Origin: Hymenobacter armeniacus
GTDB taxonomy: Bacteria; Bacteroidota; Bacteroidia; Cytophagales; Hymenobacteraceae
Reading direction: 5' to 3'
DNA: 64,000 nucleotides
NCBI RefSeq assembly: GCF_014699055.1
Contig: NZ_JACXAC010000006.1
Coordinates: 248,001-312,000, forward strand
Shown one piece after another: positions 41,529 to 52,236 of the stretch; position 1 is the stretch's first letter; the number at the start of each line of letters is the position of its first letter. The position numbers were made by a program, and so were the translations under genes. A model generated the notes under the pieces. It was not told the DNA's origin. It saw nothing but the letters and a program-made list of their open reading frames with translations, and searched no databases.

Positions 41529-44500
41529 ATGAAAAAAGTACTATTCCTGTTCCTGCTGCTCGTCAGCGGCCTGTTGCAGCAGGCACGAGCACAGGACCGG
41601 ACCATCTCAGGCAAAGTGACCGATGCGGCCACTAGCCAAGGGTTGCCCGGCGTAACCGTATTAGCCAAAGGAACCACCGTTGGCGCAAGCACCAATGCCG
41701 ACGGCAGTTACTCCCTGACGGTTCCCAGCACGGTAACTGCCCTGACGTTTAGCTTTATCGGCTATGCCTCACAAGAACTGCCCATTACGAGCAATACCAT
41801 CAACGTAGCGCTGGCTACCGACACCAAGCAGCTCAGCGAAGTGGTGGTGACGGCTCTTGGCGTGGAGCGTACCCGCAACTCGCTGGCTTACTCGGCTACC
41901 ACCGTGGAAGGCGGCGACATCACCGTTGCGCGGAACCCGAACGCCATTAACGGTCTTGCCGGCAAGGTTTCAGGCCTGAACATCACACAGAGCAACACGC
42001 TGGGCGGTTCAAGCAACGTGGTCATCCGCGGCACAAAATCGCTGTTTGGCAACAACCAGGCGCTATTCGTTATCGACGGGGTGCCCATCAGCAACAGCAA
42101 CACCAACTCCACGGCACAGCAAACCGGCCAGTCGGGCTACGACTACGGCAACGCCGCCGCCGACATCAACCCCGACGACATCGCTTCGACCACGGTGCTG
42201 AAAGGTGCTGCTGCCACGGCCCTCTACGGCGAACGCGCTAGCAACGGCGTGATTCTGATTACCACCAAGAAGGGCCGTCGCGGTTTCAACATCAGCGTTA
42301 ACTCGGGCCTGACTGTGGGGAAGATTGACAAGAGCACCTTCATCAAGTATCAGGACAAGTACGGCGCCGGCTACGGCCGTTACTACTCGGTTGGAGGAGG
42401 CTACTTCAACCGAGATGCATCGGGCACCTTTGTGGTGCCGACTTCGGAAGATGCCTCCTACGGCGCCCGCTTCGACCCGAATCTGCTGGTTCGTCAGTGG
42501 GGCTCTTACACCCCCGGCTCCCCTACCTTTGGCCAGACCACGCCCTGGGTTGCAGCTAAAAACACTCCGGTTGACTTCTTTGAAACTTCCGTTTCCACGC
42601 TCAACAGCATCATAGCTGACGGTGGCAACGAAAATGGCTCGTTCAAGCTCGGCTACACCAACAACGTGGAGCGCGGTGTGCTGCCCAACAGCCGCATCAA
42701 CAAAGACATCATCAACCTCGCCGGCTCTTACAACCTCACGTCCAAACTGACGACCAGCGCCACGGCCAACTTTACCCGCATCGCCGGCCTGGGCCGCTAT
42801 GGCACCGGCTACGGTTCCGAAAACCTGATGACCAACTTCCGCCAGTGGTGGCAGACCAACGTGGACATCAAGGAGTTGAAAGATGCTTATAACCGCGACC
42901 AGTCCAACGCCACTTGGAACTTATCCAGCCCGCAGAACGGCGACTTCTCGCCGATTTTCTGGAACAACCCTTACTTCGTGCGCTACCAAAACTACGAGCA
43001 GGATTCGCGCTATCGCACGTTTGGCAACGTGGCGGCCACCTACAAGTTCGCCGATTGGTTTAACGTCTTGGGGCGCGTGACCATGGACTCCTACGACGAG
43101 CAGCAGGAAGAGCGTTCGGCGCTGGGCAGCACGCAAGCCAGCTATGTGCCCTACTACTCGCGCTACAACCACACCTACCGCGAATTTAACTACGACCTGA
43201 TTGGCAACTTTAAGAAAGCCATCAGCGAGAACTTCTCCTTCCAGGGGCTGGTGGGGGCCAACATGCGCCGGGTATACAACCAATCCATCTACGCCACCAC
43301 CAACGGTGGGCTGGCCCTGCCCAACCTCTACGCCCTGAGCAACACCGTGGCGCCTCTGGTGGCCCCTACCGAGACCAATACCAGCGTAGGAGTTGACGGT
43401 CTTTTTGCCAGTACCACCTTCGGCTACCGTGACCGGGTGTTTCTAGATGCTACCATCCGCCGCGATAAATCGACTACCTTATTGCCTGGTAAAAACGTTT
43501 ATTACTACCCGGCTGTGTCGCTCGGTTATGTCTTCTCGGAAAGCTTCCGCGAAAGTGCTCCTTGGTTGTCTTATGGCAAACTACGTGTAAACTATGCCGA
43601 GGTAGGCTCAAGCTCTACCGCTTTGCAGCTTTACGACTACTACATTCAGAACCCGGCCTTGGGTAACGCGTCTCTTGCGTCGCTGCCCCGCACCAAAAAC
43701 AACCCTGACTTGAGCCCGGAGCGTACCCGCAGTGCCGAAGCAGGCATCGACCTCGCCTTTCTGAACAACCGCATCGGCATCGAAGCGACGGTGTACCAAA
43801 CGAACACCATTGACCAGATTATTCCGCTGAATATCTCGACGGCTACTGGCTACGCACGTCGCATCGTGAACGCCGGCGAAGTGCGCAATCGCGGCGTTGA
43901 AATGACGGCCTTCGTGGTACCGGTGCAAAACGACAATTTCACCTGGCGCATCTCCGCCAACTGGGCACGCAACCGCAACACCGTGCTGTCGCTCTTCGAA
44001 GGCGTTGATAACATCGTGCTGGCTACCTACCAGGGCGGTGTGTCGTCGAACGCTACGGTGGGCCAGCCCTTCGGCACCATCCGCGGCACCGACTATACCT
44101 ACCGGGACGGTCAGCGTATCGTGGGCACGAATGGCCAGTACGTGCAGTCCGGTGCCAATAACGTCATCGCCGACCCCAACCCAAAATGGCGCGGCGGCAT
44201 CACCAACACCATTACCTACAAGGCTCTTTCGCTCAACTTCCTGGTTGACATCCGCCAGGGTGGCCAGGTATTCTCGCTTGACCGCTACTACGGCCTAGCT
44301 ACCGGCCTACAACCGGAAACCGCTGATGTGAATGATTTGGGCAACGAATCGCGTGCACCTGTTGTTCGCAACCCCGACGGCACCTATGCTCCCAACAGCG
44401 GTGGCATCATCCAGCCGGGTGTAAGGGCCGACGGTACCCCTAACACGGTTCGCGTGAGCAACACCAACTACGGCCTCTACGGCTACGCCCGTCAGCCCAA

Positions 44501-44768
44501 CGCGGCCTTTGTGTACGATGCCAGCTTTGTGAAGCTGCGCGAGGCCTCCCTGACCTTCACCTTCCCCAAATCTATCACCGACCACTTGGCCATCGTGAAA
44601 GGGGCCAGCTTCTCGGTCATCGGCCGCAACCTGTGGATTATCCACAAGAACCTGCCCGATGCTGACCCCGAAGAAATCGTAAGCTCGGGCAACCTGGGGC
44701 AGGGCTACCAAAGCGGTGCCTACCCTACCACCCGCACCATCGGAGCCAACCTCCGCCTCAGCTTCTAA
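41529..44768 (+). CDS. SusC/RagA-family TonB-dependent transporter (pair 2)
   Basis: 1079 residues from the ATG at 41529 (MKKVLFLFLLLVSGLLQQAR, signal cleavage near AQ-DR). Regulatory-like domain ISGKVTDAATSQGLPGVTVL, linker SEVVVTALGVERTRNSLAYS, plug with FVIDGVPISN and NPDDIASTTVLKGAAATALY, then the barrel to RTIGANLRLSF. It carries the VTALG-type linker seen in one branch of SusC proteins. The partner SusD follows after 13 bases. Substrate unknown. First of three tandem pairs on the plus strand. Confidence 0.95.
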   Translation: MKKVLFLFLLLVSGLLQQARAQDRTISGKVTDAATSQGLPGVTVLAKGTTVGASTNADGSYSLTVPSTVTALTFSFIGYASQELPITSNTINVALATDTKQLSEVVVTALGVERTRNSLAYSATTVEGGDITVARNPNAINGLAGKVSGLNITQSNTLGGSSNVVIRGTKSLFGNNQALFVIDGVPISNSNTNSTAQQTGQSGYDYGNAAADINPDDIASTTVLKGAAATALYGERASNGVILITTKKGRRGFNISVNSGLTVGKIDKSTFIKYQDKYGAGYGRYYSVGGGYFNRDASGTFVVPTSEDASYGARFDPNLLVRQWGSYTPGSPTFGQTTPWVAAKNTPVDFFETSVSTLNSIIADGGNENGSFKLGYTNNVERGVLPNSRINKDIINLAGSYNLTSKLTTSATANFTRIAGLGRYGTGYGSENLMTNFRQWWQTNVDIKELKDAYNRDQSNATWNLSSPQNGDFSPIFWNNPYFVRYQNYEQDSRYRTFGNVAATYKFADWFNVLGRVTMDSYDEQQEERSALGSTQASYVPYYSRYNHTYREFNYDLIGNFKKAISENFSFQGLVGANMRRVYNQSIYATTNGGLALPNLYALSNTVAPLVAPTETNTSVGVDGLFASTTFGYRDRVFLDATIRRDKSTTLLPGKNVYYYPAVSLGYVFSESFRESAPWLSYGKLRVNYAEVGSSSTALQLYDYYIQNPALGNASLASLPRTKNNPDLSPERTRSAEAGIDLAFLNNRIGIEATVYQTNTIDQIIPLNISTATGYARRIVNAGEVRNRGVEMTAFVVPVQNDNFTWRISANWARNRNTVLSLFEGVDNIVLATYQGGVSSNATVGQPFGTIRGTDYTYRDGQRIVGTNGQYVQSGANNVIADPNPKWRGGITNTITYKALSLNFLVDIRQGGQVFSLDRYYGLATGLQPETADVNDLGNESRAPVVRNPDGTYAPNSGGIIQPGVRADGTPNTVRVSNTNYGLYGYARQPNAAFVYDASFVKLREASLTFTFPKSITDHLAIVKGASFSVIGRNLWIIHKNLPDADPEEIVSSGNLGQGYQSGAYPTTRTIGANLRLSF

Positions 44769-44781
44769 TTTGTAACCGACT

Positions 44782-46218
44782 ATGAAAAAGACCCTTTTAA
44801 TTGCTTTGTCGTCGTTAGTCCTCGCAACGGGTGGCTGCGTCGATAACCTGAAGGAATACAATATTGATGTCAAAAACCCCTCACAGGTGCCCGGCATCTC
44901 CTTGGTGGCCAATGCCCAGCGCACGCTGGCTCGCACCGTCACGAGCACAAACGTCAATTTGAACCCGTTCCGTCTGTACTCGCAGTACTGGACCGAAACG
45001 ACCTACACCGACGAGTCGAACTACGACATCAAAACACGACAAATTGACCGGTCCTTCTGGGACGCCCTGTACGCGGCCTTGGGCAACCTGAATGAAGCCA
45101 AGCGCCTGATTCCGAATGACAAATTCTCTTCCGCTAAGGTCATTGCTAACCAACAGGCCTGCACCGAGATTATGGCGGTGTATGCTTGGTCGGTCCTAGT
45201 GAACACCTATGGCAACGTTCCTTACACTGAAGCGCTGGATTTCACCAAAACACAGCCCAAGTACGACGACGCCAAAACCATTTACAACTCGCTGTTTACG
45301 CGCCTTGACGCTGCCATTGCTGCCCTAGACCCTTCGGCCGAAGGCTTGGGCTCGAACGACATCATCTACAACGGCGACGTAGCCAACTGGAAGCGCTTTG
45401 GCAATTCCCTGAAGCTGCGCCTTGCCATGACCATCGCCGACGACGACTTAACCAAAGCTCGTACGCTGGTACAGCAGGCTGCCCCAGGCGTATTTACTTC
45501 GCTGAGTCAGCAGGCCCAGGCTAACTTCGTAGCCACGCCCCCCAACACCAACCCGCTATACGAGGATTTGGTGCAAAGCGGCCGCCACGACTTCGTGGGC
45601 ACTACGCTGTTTGTCGATACCCTTAAAGGTCTAAACGACCCGCGCCTCACCATCTTCTTCAATCCGGCTGCAGCCTCCGGCACTTACGAGGGCGGCGAGA
45701 ACGGCGGCGATAACTCGGATTACCCGAGCTATTCCGAAGCCGGTGAAAAGCTACGCGAACCCACTTTGCCGGGCGTATTACTGTCGTATTCGGAAGTGGA
45801 GTTTTTGCTGGCCGAAGCTGCCGCTCGCGGATTTACCGTGACCGGAACGGTCACCAGCCACTACAACGCTGCCGTAACGGCTTCCATTTTGGAATGGGGT
45901 GGTAGCGCTGCCGACGCCAGCGCCTACTTGGCCCAACGCACGGTAGCGTATGCCACCGCCCCCGGCACCACCTATAGAGAGAAAATCGGCTTTCAAAAGT
46001 GGATATCGCTGTATGACCAGCCGGTGATGGGCTGGACCGAATGGCGTCGCCTCGACACTCCCCGCTTGGTGGCTCCGGCTGGTGCAAAAAGTGACATTCC
46101 GCTGCGCCTCACATACCCGACTCCGGAAAGCAACCTGAACACGGCCAACTACCAAGCTGCTTCAAGTGCCATCGGAGGCGATAAAGTATCCAGCAAACTT
46201 TTCTGGGATAAGTTTTAA
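44782..46218 (+). CDS. SusD-like nutrient-binding lipoprotein (pair 2, SusD-like-2 type)
   Basis: 478 residues. Signal peptide with lipidated Cys19 (LATGGC). The start YNIDVKNPSQVPGISLVANAQ and the middle DLFxxVPYSEA-like region (NTYGNVPYTEALDFTKTQPK) resemble the SusD-like-2 branch rather than classical SusD/RagB; the NPGY ending of classical members is absent (it ends KLFWDKF). A KRFGNSLKLRLAM motif typical of this branch is present. It caps the upstream SusC. Terminator follows at 46235-46270. Confidence 0.92.
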   Translation: MKKTLLIALSSLVLATGGCVDNLKEYNIDVKNPSQVPGISLVANAQRTLARTVTSTNVNLNPFRLYSQYWTETTYTDESNYDIKTRQIDRSFWDALYAALGNLNEAKRLIPNDKFSSAKVIANQQACTEIMAVYAWSVLVNTYGNVPYTEALDFTKTQPKYDDAKTIYNSLFTRLDAAIAALDPSAEGLGSNDIIYNGDVANWKRFGNSLKLRLAMTIADDDLTKARTLVQQAAPGVFTSLSQQAQANFVATPPNTNPLYEDLVQSGRHDFVGTTLFVDTLKGLNDPRLTIFFNPAAASGTYEGGENGGDNSDYPSYSEAGEKLREPTLPGVLLSYSEVEFLLAEAAARGFTVTGTVTSHYNAAVTASILEWGGSAADASAYLAQRTVAYATAPGTTYREKIGFQKWISLYDQPVMGWTEWRRLDTPRLVAPAGAKSDIPLRLTYPTPESNLNTANYQAASSAIGGDKVSSKLFWDKF

Positions 46219-46234
46219 GACCTTCGGAGTTTGC

Positions 46235-46270
46235 AAAAAAGGGCTGCCATAGTTGGCAGCCCTTTTTTTT
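46235..46270 (+). terminator. Rho-independent terminator after susCD pair 2
   Basis: Perfect stem GGGCTGCCA (46241-46249) with TGGCAGCCC (46254-46262), loop TAGT, then eight T, with an A-run before. It makes pair 2 a separate transcription unit from pair 3. Confidence 0.95.
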
Positions 46271-46465
46271 TACGTGTGAAATTTCATCTTGATAGGCGAG
46301 GCTGACCGGATACCGAAGCATTCAGCTCATACGATTTTCTCTCAAAAAGAGGATGAGGACGATTTGAAGAGAGGAAATTATGAGCAAATGCAGTACTTTC
46401 AACTTTTAAAATGACACCACCCTGTTTCCTTTTTCCCTTTTCTAACACACCCATTTTTTAACTCA

Positions 46466-49400
46466 ATGAAGAGAACCTTACTATTGAGCCTGCTCTTGCT
46501 GCTGACCCTTGCCGGGCGGAGCTGGGCCCAAACACGGCCGGTTTCGGGCCGCGTAATCGACAAAAGCACCAACGAAGGCCTACCAGGGGTCAGCGTCATC
46601 GTGAAGGGCACCACGGCCGGCACGGCTACGGATGCCGACGGACGCTTCGCCCTTAACGTGGCCACGGCCGGCGCCGTGCTTCAGTTCAAGTACCTGGGCT
46701 ACGTAACGGCCGAGCAGCCAGTGGGCAGCTCCAGCACGGTGGACGTGGCCCTGGCCGTTGACACCAAGCAACTGGATGAGGTAACGGTGACAGCGCTTGG
46801 CATCTCGCGCGAGAAGCGAGCCTTGGGCTATGCCCTGTCGGAGGTGAAGGCTGACCAAGTGGTGCAAAAATCGGAGCCAGACATTCTGCGTACGCTCACG
46901 GGCAAAGTACCGGGCGTGAATATCACCAGCTCGAGCGGCGTACCGGGCTCCTCTTCCCGCATCACCATCCGCGGCAACACTTCGCTGCTGGGCAATAACC
47001 AGCCGCTGTTCATTGTGGATGGCGTGCCTTATGACAACTCGCAAACTGAATCGGAAAACCAGCTTGTGCGCGGTGCAGGCTATTCGAGCCGCACCGCCGA
47101 CATCGACCCGAACAACATTGCGTCCATGAACGTGCTGAAGGGTGCGGCCGCGGCCGCGCTTTACGGCTCACGCGCTGCAGGCGGCGTTATTGTGATAACC
47201 ACCAAAACCGGCGGCGGCGGAAAAGGAGGTGCTAAGGGCATTCAGCTAGGGTATAGCACGGGCTATTCCATCGAGCGGATTGCGGCCCTGCCCGAGTACC
47301 AGAACACCTTCGGAACCGGCGCCAACTTTGGCAATGGAGGCAATAACTATTCGACCAACGGGTCGTGGGGTCCGGCTTTCGGGAGCGACATTGCCCCCCG
47401 ACGGCTGCCGCACCCGCAAGCCGGCAATATCAACCTGGGAATTTCGGATACGGCTACCATTCCTTATAAAGCCTACCCGAACAACGTCAAAGACTTCTTC
47501 AAAACCGGGCACTTGTTTGAAAACTCGGTTTCGCTGACCAGCACTAGCGAAAACGCGACCTTCTCAACCATCCTTTCGCGCGCCGACCAAGTTGGCACGA
47601 TTCCCAATTCGCGGTTCACGCGCAACAACGTGAGCGCCGGCGGTTCGGGTCGCTTCAATAAGTTCACCATATCGGGCAACGTTGGCTATGCCAACACGCT
47701 GCAGCAAGGCCCGCAACTGGGTGCCAACAACGCAGTGGGCAACGCGACGGCCTTTGCCCGCACGCTGTTCCTGCCCCGCAACCTGGACTTGCAGGGCCTC
47801 CCCTACATCGACCCCATTACGCACCAGCAGTACTTCGGCTGGCTGGGCCAGCAGGCCGACAACCCCATCTGGAGCACGGAGAACAACCAATACACCTCGC
47901 GCGTCGACCGCATTACGGCCAGTGCCAGCATGGCTTACGCGTTCAAGGATTGGCTGACGTTGAGTTATACGGGTGGCCTGAACACTTATGTTGACAACCG
48001 CCGCACGACGGTACGCCCGGGCTCCAACGGCTACGGCGGCGTGGGCAACGTGATTGAGGACAACATCCAATACACCGAATTGGAACAAACGCTCCTGCTC
48101 ACCTTCAACAAGAATCTGACGGAAGACATCAGCCTGCGGGCATCTGTGGGCCAGAACGTCAACCAGCGCCAACAAGACTTCCTTTCTTATGCTGGCCGCG
48201 GCATCGTGGTGTTTGGCATTGACAACATCGAAAACACGGCTGAAAAAAATACCAATGGCTACGATTACTTTAAGCGCCGTTTGATGGGCGTGTTGGGTGA
48301 CGTAACCGTGGGATACAAGGACTGGGCCTTTCTGACCCTTACGGCCCGAAACGACTGGTCGTCGACGCTGAACAAGAACGGCGTAGCGGGTAGCAGCGGC
48401 CGCTCGTTCTTTTACCCTAGCGCCAGCGGCTCTGTGGTGCTGAATGAAGCGCTCGGAATAGAGTTGCCCTGGCTCTCGATGGCCAAAGTGCGCGTGGCCT
48501 ACGCCCGTGTGGGCCGCGACGCCCCGCCGTACACCGCCGGCCCGACGCGCTACATTGTGAACCCGTCGTTTGGCAATTCTGGCCAAGGCATTGGCACCGA
48601 CTTCCCCTTCAACGGCGTTACCGGCCTTGGGCTCAACGGTAGCATTGGCAACCCGGCCCTGACCCCGGAATTCACGAAAGAACTGGAAGTGGGCACCGAC
48701 TTGTCGTTCTTCAAGAACCGCATCACGTTGGGCGCGTCTTATTACGACCGGCGCTCTACCAACCAGATTGCGCCCATCTCGCTGGACCCCTCTACTGGTT
48801 TCAGCCAGTACTACACCAACTTCGGGGAGATTTCCAACAAAGGCGTTGAAATCGCCTTCACGGCGGTGCCCTTCCAAACCAAGGACTTTGAATGGAGCTC
48901 GACCTTCAATTTCACCCACAATAAAAATAAGGTAGAGAGCTTGACTGCCGGCTTGGACCAGATTTCGTTCGGGACCGGTTTTGGAGGCGGCATCCAGTCC
49001 ATTTTGAAACCTGGCGAAGACTACGGCGTGATGTACGGCAGCGTGGCTGCGCGCGACGCCAACGGCAATTATTTGGTTAACCCCGCCACCGGCTACCTCA
49101 TTCGCGACCTCAACCCCAAAGTAATTGGCAACCCTAACCCTCAGTTTATCATGGGTTTTGTCAACCAATTCACTTATAAGGGCATCACAATGAACGTGCT
49201 GGTGGACTACCGCAAAGGCGGCGACCTCTATTCCACGACCATCCAATCCTACTTGGGCCGTGGTGTCACGAAGGATACCGAAGACCGCAACCGCCTCGTC
49301 ATCATCAAGGGCGTGCAGGGCGACCCCACCACCCGGACGGCCATCACGCAAAAAGATGGTTTGGGCAACGACATCCCCGGCAGCACCATTCCCAATAACA

Positions 49401-49735
49401 CGGCCATCTCCCTGAATGACTACTACTTCAGCTCGGGGGCAGCTGGCTTGGGCTCATTCGATGAGAAAGGCATTTACGATGCCACCACGGTGCGTCTGCG
49501 CGAAATATCGTTGGGCTACACCCTGCCGAAATCGTTGCTGTCCAAGACCCCGTTTGGCTTGGTTAATATCTCGGTGTCGGGTCGCAACCTGTACTGGTAC
49601 TCGCCCAACATCCCGAAGTACACCAACTTCGACCCCGAAACGAGCACGTTCGGTGCCAGCAACCAACAAGGGTTTGAGTACACCAACGCCCCCACGACCC
49701 GCCGCTATGGCGTCAACCTCCGGGTCAACTTCTAA
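46466..49735 (+). CDS. SusC/RagA-family TonB-dependent transporter (pair 3)
   Basis: 1089 residues. Signal peptide MKRTLLLSLLLLLTLAGRSW ending near AQ-TR. Regulatory-like domain VSGRVIDKSTNEGLPGVSVI, linker DEVTVTALGISREKRALGYA, plug with FIVDGVPYDNS and NNIASMNVLKGAAAAALYGS, and a barrel ending RRYGVNLRVNF. A Gly/Lys-rich loop (TGGGGKGGAKG) follows the plug. SusD partner 21 bases downstream. Upstream 247 bases hold the terminator of pair 2 and an unassigned promoter; TACTTTCA at about 46391 is only a partial -7 match. Confidence 0.95.
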   Translation: MKRTLLLSLLLLLTLAGRSWAQTRPVSGRVIDKSTNEGLPGVSVIVKGTTAGTATDADGRFALNVATAGAVLQFKYLGYVTAEQPVGSSSTVDVALAVDTKQLDEVTVTALGISREKRALGYALSEVKADQVVQKSEPDILRTLTGKVPGVNITSSSGVPGSSSRITIRGNTSLLGNNQPLFIVDGVPYDNSQTESENQLVRGAGYSSRTADIDPNNIASMNVLKGAAAAALYGSRAAGGVIVITTKTGGGGKGGAKGIQLGYSTGYSIERIAALPEYQNTFGTGANFGNGGNNYSTNGSWGPAFGSDIAPRRLPHPQAGNINLGISDTATIPYKAYPNNVKDFFKTGHLFENSVSLTSTSENATFSTILSRADQVGTIPNSRFTRNNVSAGGSGRFNKFTISGNVGYANTLQQGPQLGANNAVGNATAFARTLFLPRNLDLQGLPYIDPITHQQYFGWLGQQADNPIWSTENNQYTSRVDRITASASMAYAFKDWLTLSYTGGLNTYVDNRRTTVRPGSNGYGGVGNVIEDNIQYTELEQTLLLTFNKNLTEDISLRASVGQNVNQRQQDFLSYAGRGIVVFGIDNIENTAEKNTNGYDYFKRRLMGVLGDVTVGYKDWAFLTLTARNDWSSTLNKNGVAGSSGRSFFYPSASGSVVLNEALGIELPWLSMAKVRVAYARVGRDAPPYTAGPTRYIVNPSFGNSGQGIGTDFPFNGVTGLGLNGSIGNPALTPEFTKELEVGTDLSFFKNRITLGASYYDRRSTNQIAPISLDPSTGFSQYYTNFGEISNKGVEIAFTAVPFQTKDFEWSSTFNFTHNKNKVESLTAGLDQISFGTGFGGGIQSILKPGEDYGVMYGSVAARDANGNYLVNPATGYLIRDLNPKVIGNPNPQFIMGFVNQFTYKGITMNVLVDYRKGGDLYSTTIQSYLGRGVTKDTEDRNRLVIIKGVQGDPTTRTAITQKDGLGNDIPGSTIPNNTAISLNDYYFSSGAAGLGSFDEKGIYDATTVRLREISLGYTLPKSLLSKTPFGLVNISVSGRNLYWYSPNIPKYTNFDPETSTFGASNQQGFEYTNAPTTRRYGVNLRVNF

Positions 49736-49756
49736 CTCGCATTCGTTTTTGTTTTT

Positions 49757-51532
49757 ATGAAACTACGCCTCATTTCCACAGCGCTGGCACTGGCCAGTTT
49801 GCTATTTGTGTCTCCGGGCTGCAAGGATTTCTACGACGTCAACGTCGACCCGCTGCATCCCACCAAAGCCGAATTGCCCCAATTGTTGCCCGTGGTGCAG
49901 ACCGGCATGTCCACTTACCTTGGGTTTAGCATTTCGGGCCTTGGCCAGGCTACTTCGGCGCTCATGCAGCAGCTCTCTAACGGGCGCAGCATCGGGACGT
50001 ACCAGCAGTCCGGCGACTCGTTTGGTAACCAATGGTCGGGGCTGTACACTGATGTCCTGGCCAACAACGAGCAACTCATCACGCAAGGCACTACTGAACA
50101 GAGATGGGGGTACGTGGGCGTGGGCCAGTTGCAGAAAGCCTACGTCATCAGCCAGTTGGTTGATTTATTCGGCGATGTCCCCTACTCCGAAGCCGTAAAG
50201 GGTGCACAAGTCCTAGCGCCACGCTATGATAAAGACGTTGACATCTACAATGGCAACTCCAGTTTGGGCATTCAAAGCCTGTTTTCGCTGATTGACGAAG
50301 GCATCGCCAACGTGAGCAAGCCCGGGGCTAATATTTCGGGTAGCGCTGACTTGGTCTATGGCGGCTCGCTTGACAAGTGGGCTCGTTTCGGGCGCACGCT
50401 GAAACTGAAGCTCTACGTGCAGATTCGCAAAACCCGTTCGGTTCAATCTGAGGTATTGGCTCTGCTGAGCAACCCCACTGCCTTGTTGCAAGACGACTTT
50501 GAGTTCAAGTACAGCAACTCCGAAACTCCGGCCAACCGCAATATCAGCTTCCTGTCCAATTACGTTGACGTGGCACGGGAGGACTTTGTGGGCCGCTACC
50601 TGTACCTGCTCATGAAGTACGGCGATGGCACCAATGCCACTACGCCGACCTACGTGCGCCCCCGTCCCAACACCTCGTTGGCCTACACCGACCCGCGCCT
50701 GCCGTACTACTTCTTCAACCAGCTCACTTCTCCAGCTGTTGACGCCACGGCTTACGACTACCAAGACCCCAACAACGGCCGTTTTGTGACGTTGCGCCAA
50801 GGCAGCAATGGTCCGGCCAGTGCCAGCGCCACGTCGGCTAGCTCTCGCTCGTTGCCCGGCCTGTACCCCATCGGAGGACGATACGACGACGGCCGCGGAG
50901 GCAACGTCAATACCACTTTTGGACGGGGCGTGGTTGCCCAGCGCTTGTTGCCCATTTTCAACGCGCGTTTTCTGGAAGCAGAAGCCCAACTCACGGTGTT
51001 GAACAACCGCAGCGCCGCCCGTGCTGCCCTGCAAAGCGCATTGCAGGCCTCCTTCGACAAAGTCAACGCCATCGCGTCAGCCGAAGGAACCTCTACTACT
51101 CCCAACCCCAGCTTGTCCCAGCCCTACTCCACCATCATTCCTGCCGGATTCCGCCCGTTGGCCCCCATTCCTGCCGCTGAGGTGGCAGCTTACATCGCCG
51201 CCGCACTGGACCGGTTTGATGGCACCGCAACTCCGGCCAAGACCCCGCTGCAGGTGATTATGGAAGAAAAGTACGTGTCCAGCTTTGGCATGGGAACCGA
51301 TATCTACACCGACTGGCGCCGCACCGGCTACCCCATTATCACAGTACCGGACAACAACAACATCGGCACCAACGCTGGCTTGCAAGAAGACAACGACCCG
51401 CTGACGCGCGGCTCTGGGTTGTTCCCCCGTCGTTTGTTCTACTCGCAATCGGCACTCACCGCCAACCCCTCGGCCCCCAAAAACCAAGTGGACCCGAACA
51501 GCGCCAACTATCGCATTTTCTGGGATAAGTAG
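49757..51532 (+). CDS. SusD-like nutrient-binding lipoprotein (pair 3, SusD-like-2 type)
   Basis: 591 residues, longer than classical SusD. Lipidated Cys22 (FVSPGC). The mature start DFYDVNVDPLHPTKAELPQL and GYVGVGQLQKAYVISQLVDL, FGDVPYSEAVKG mark the SusD-like-2 family. Ends SANYRIFWDK. Gene order susC-susD-lipoprotein: a third gene follows after 32 bases and probably supplies an additional surface lipoprotein, like SusE/SusF in classical systems. Confidence 0.93.
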   Translation: MKLRLISTALALASLLFVSPGCKDFYDVNVDPLHPTKAELPQLLPVVQTGMSTYLGFSISGLGQATSALMQQLSNGRSIGTYQQSGDSFGNQWSGLYTDVLANNEQLITQGTTEQRWGYVGVGQLQKAYVISQLVDLFGDVPYSEAVKGAQVLAPRYDKDVDIYNGNSSLGIQSLFSLIDEGIANVSKPGANISGSADLVYGGSLDKWARFGRTLKLKLYVQIRKTRSVQSEVLALLSNPTALLQDDFEFKYSNSETPANRNISFLSNYVDVAREDFVGRYLYLLMKYGDGTNATTPTYVRPRPNTSLAYTDPRLPYYFFNQLTSPAVDATAYDYQDPNNGRFVTLRQGSNGPASASATSASSRSLPGLYPIGGRYDDGRGGNVNTTFGRGVVAQRLLPIFNARFLEAEAQLTVLNNRSAARAALQSALQASFDKVNAIASAEGTSTTPNPSLSQPYSTIIPAGFRPLAPIPAAEVAAYIAAALDRFDGTATPAKTPLQVIMEEKYVSSFGMGTDIYTDWRRTGYPIITVPDNNNIGTNAGLQEDNDPLTRGSGLFPRRLFYSQSALTANPSAPKNQVDPNSANYRIFWDK

Positions 51533-51564
51533 TTTCAGACGCTCCCATTCAACTTCATTTCCCC

Positions 51565-52236
51565 ATGAACAAGTCAATTTTTGGCCTGCTACTTACCTTG
51601 GTACTGGGCAGTTTCAGTGCTTGCAAGGAAAGCAGCAAGATACCCGCTCCAGAGGTCATCAGCACGCCGTTGATTTTTGCCAAGGTCAGCTCCGACATAA
51701 ACAAGAGCTACTACAACACCCGCAGAGCCGCGGCCAGCATCAACAACCTACCCAACACGATTAGTGGAACCGACCCCAACGACCCTTTCAAGGGGCAACG
51801 TCCGGTGTTTGAGTTTTCATTCGATATTCCCGACCAACGGGATGTTCGCATCAAAACGGTCGAGGTGTACAAAAGCTTTAAGCGTGGCAACTCCATTGGC
51901 CCCCGCGTGTTACATGGCTCGTATAGCTCCTTCCCTGTCACCGTTTCGGTCAACAGTCAAGATGCCCTCACCGGCCTCAAGCGCTTGCTAACTGTAACGG
52001 GAGCGGCACTGCCCAGCACTGCAAACCTGTTAGGCGCAAGCAATTCGCAAGCAAACAGCATTGTTAGCGGCGACATCATCGTGTTCACTTTCGAATACGT
52101 GCTTGAGGACGGCTCACGCGTTATTCTAACGCCGCTTACGAGCGTCAAATTGGCCGATGGCACCACCGTTCAGGTGATTTCGGGAACCCAAATCAATCCG
52201 CCATACGCCGTGTATGCGACGTTTCAAGTCCTGTAA
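51565..52236 (+). CDS. Lipoprotein associated with susCD pair 3, unknown function
   Basis: 223 residues. Signal peptide with lipidated Cys20 (GSFSAC). The mature protein is beta-rich in pattern with no motif I can assign (PVFEFSFDIPDQRDVRIKTVEVYKS is trimmed here to its character: strands separated by charged turns). Position directly after susD suggests a SusE/F-like accessory surface protein that holds or presents substrate. This is inference from position and lipidation only. Terminator at 52359-52402. Confidence 0.75.
   Translation: MNKSIFGLLLTLVLGSFSACKESSKIPAPEVISTPLIFAKVSSDINKSYYNTRRAAASINNLPNTISGTDPNDPFKGQRPVFEFSFDIPDQRDVRIKTVEVYKSFKRGNSIGPRVLHGSYSSFPVTVSVNSQDALTGLKRLLTVTGAALPSTANLLGASNSQANSIVSGDIIVFTFEYVLEDGSRVILTPLTSVKLADGTTVQVISGTQINPPYAVYATFQVL

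Noticed and set aside
47564..49351. Long minus-strand frame opposite susC pair 3
   Set aside because: Shadow of an intact SusC; no domain or signal of its own.
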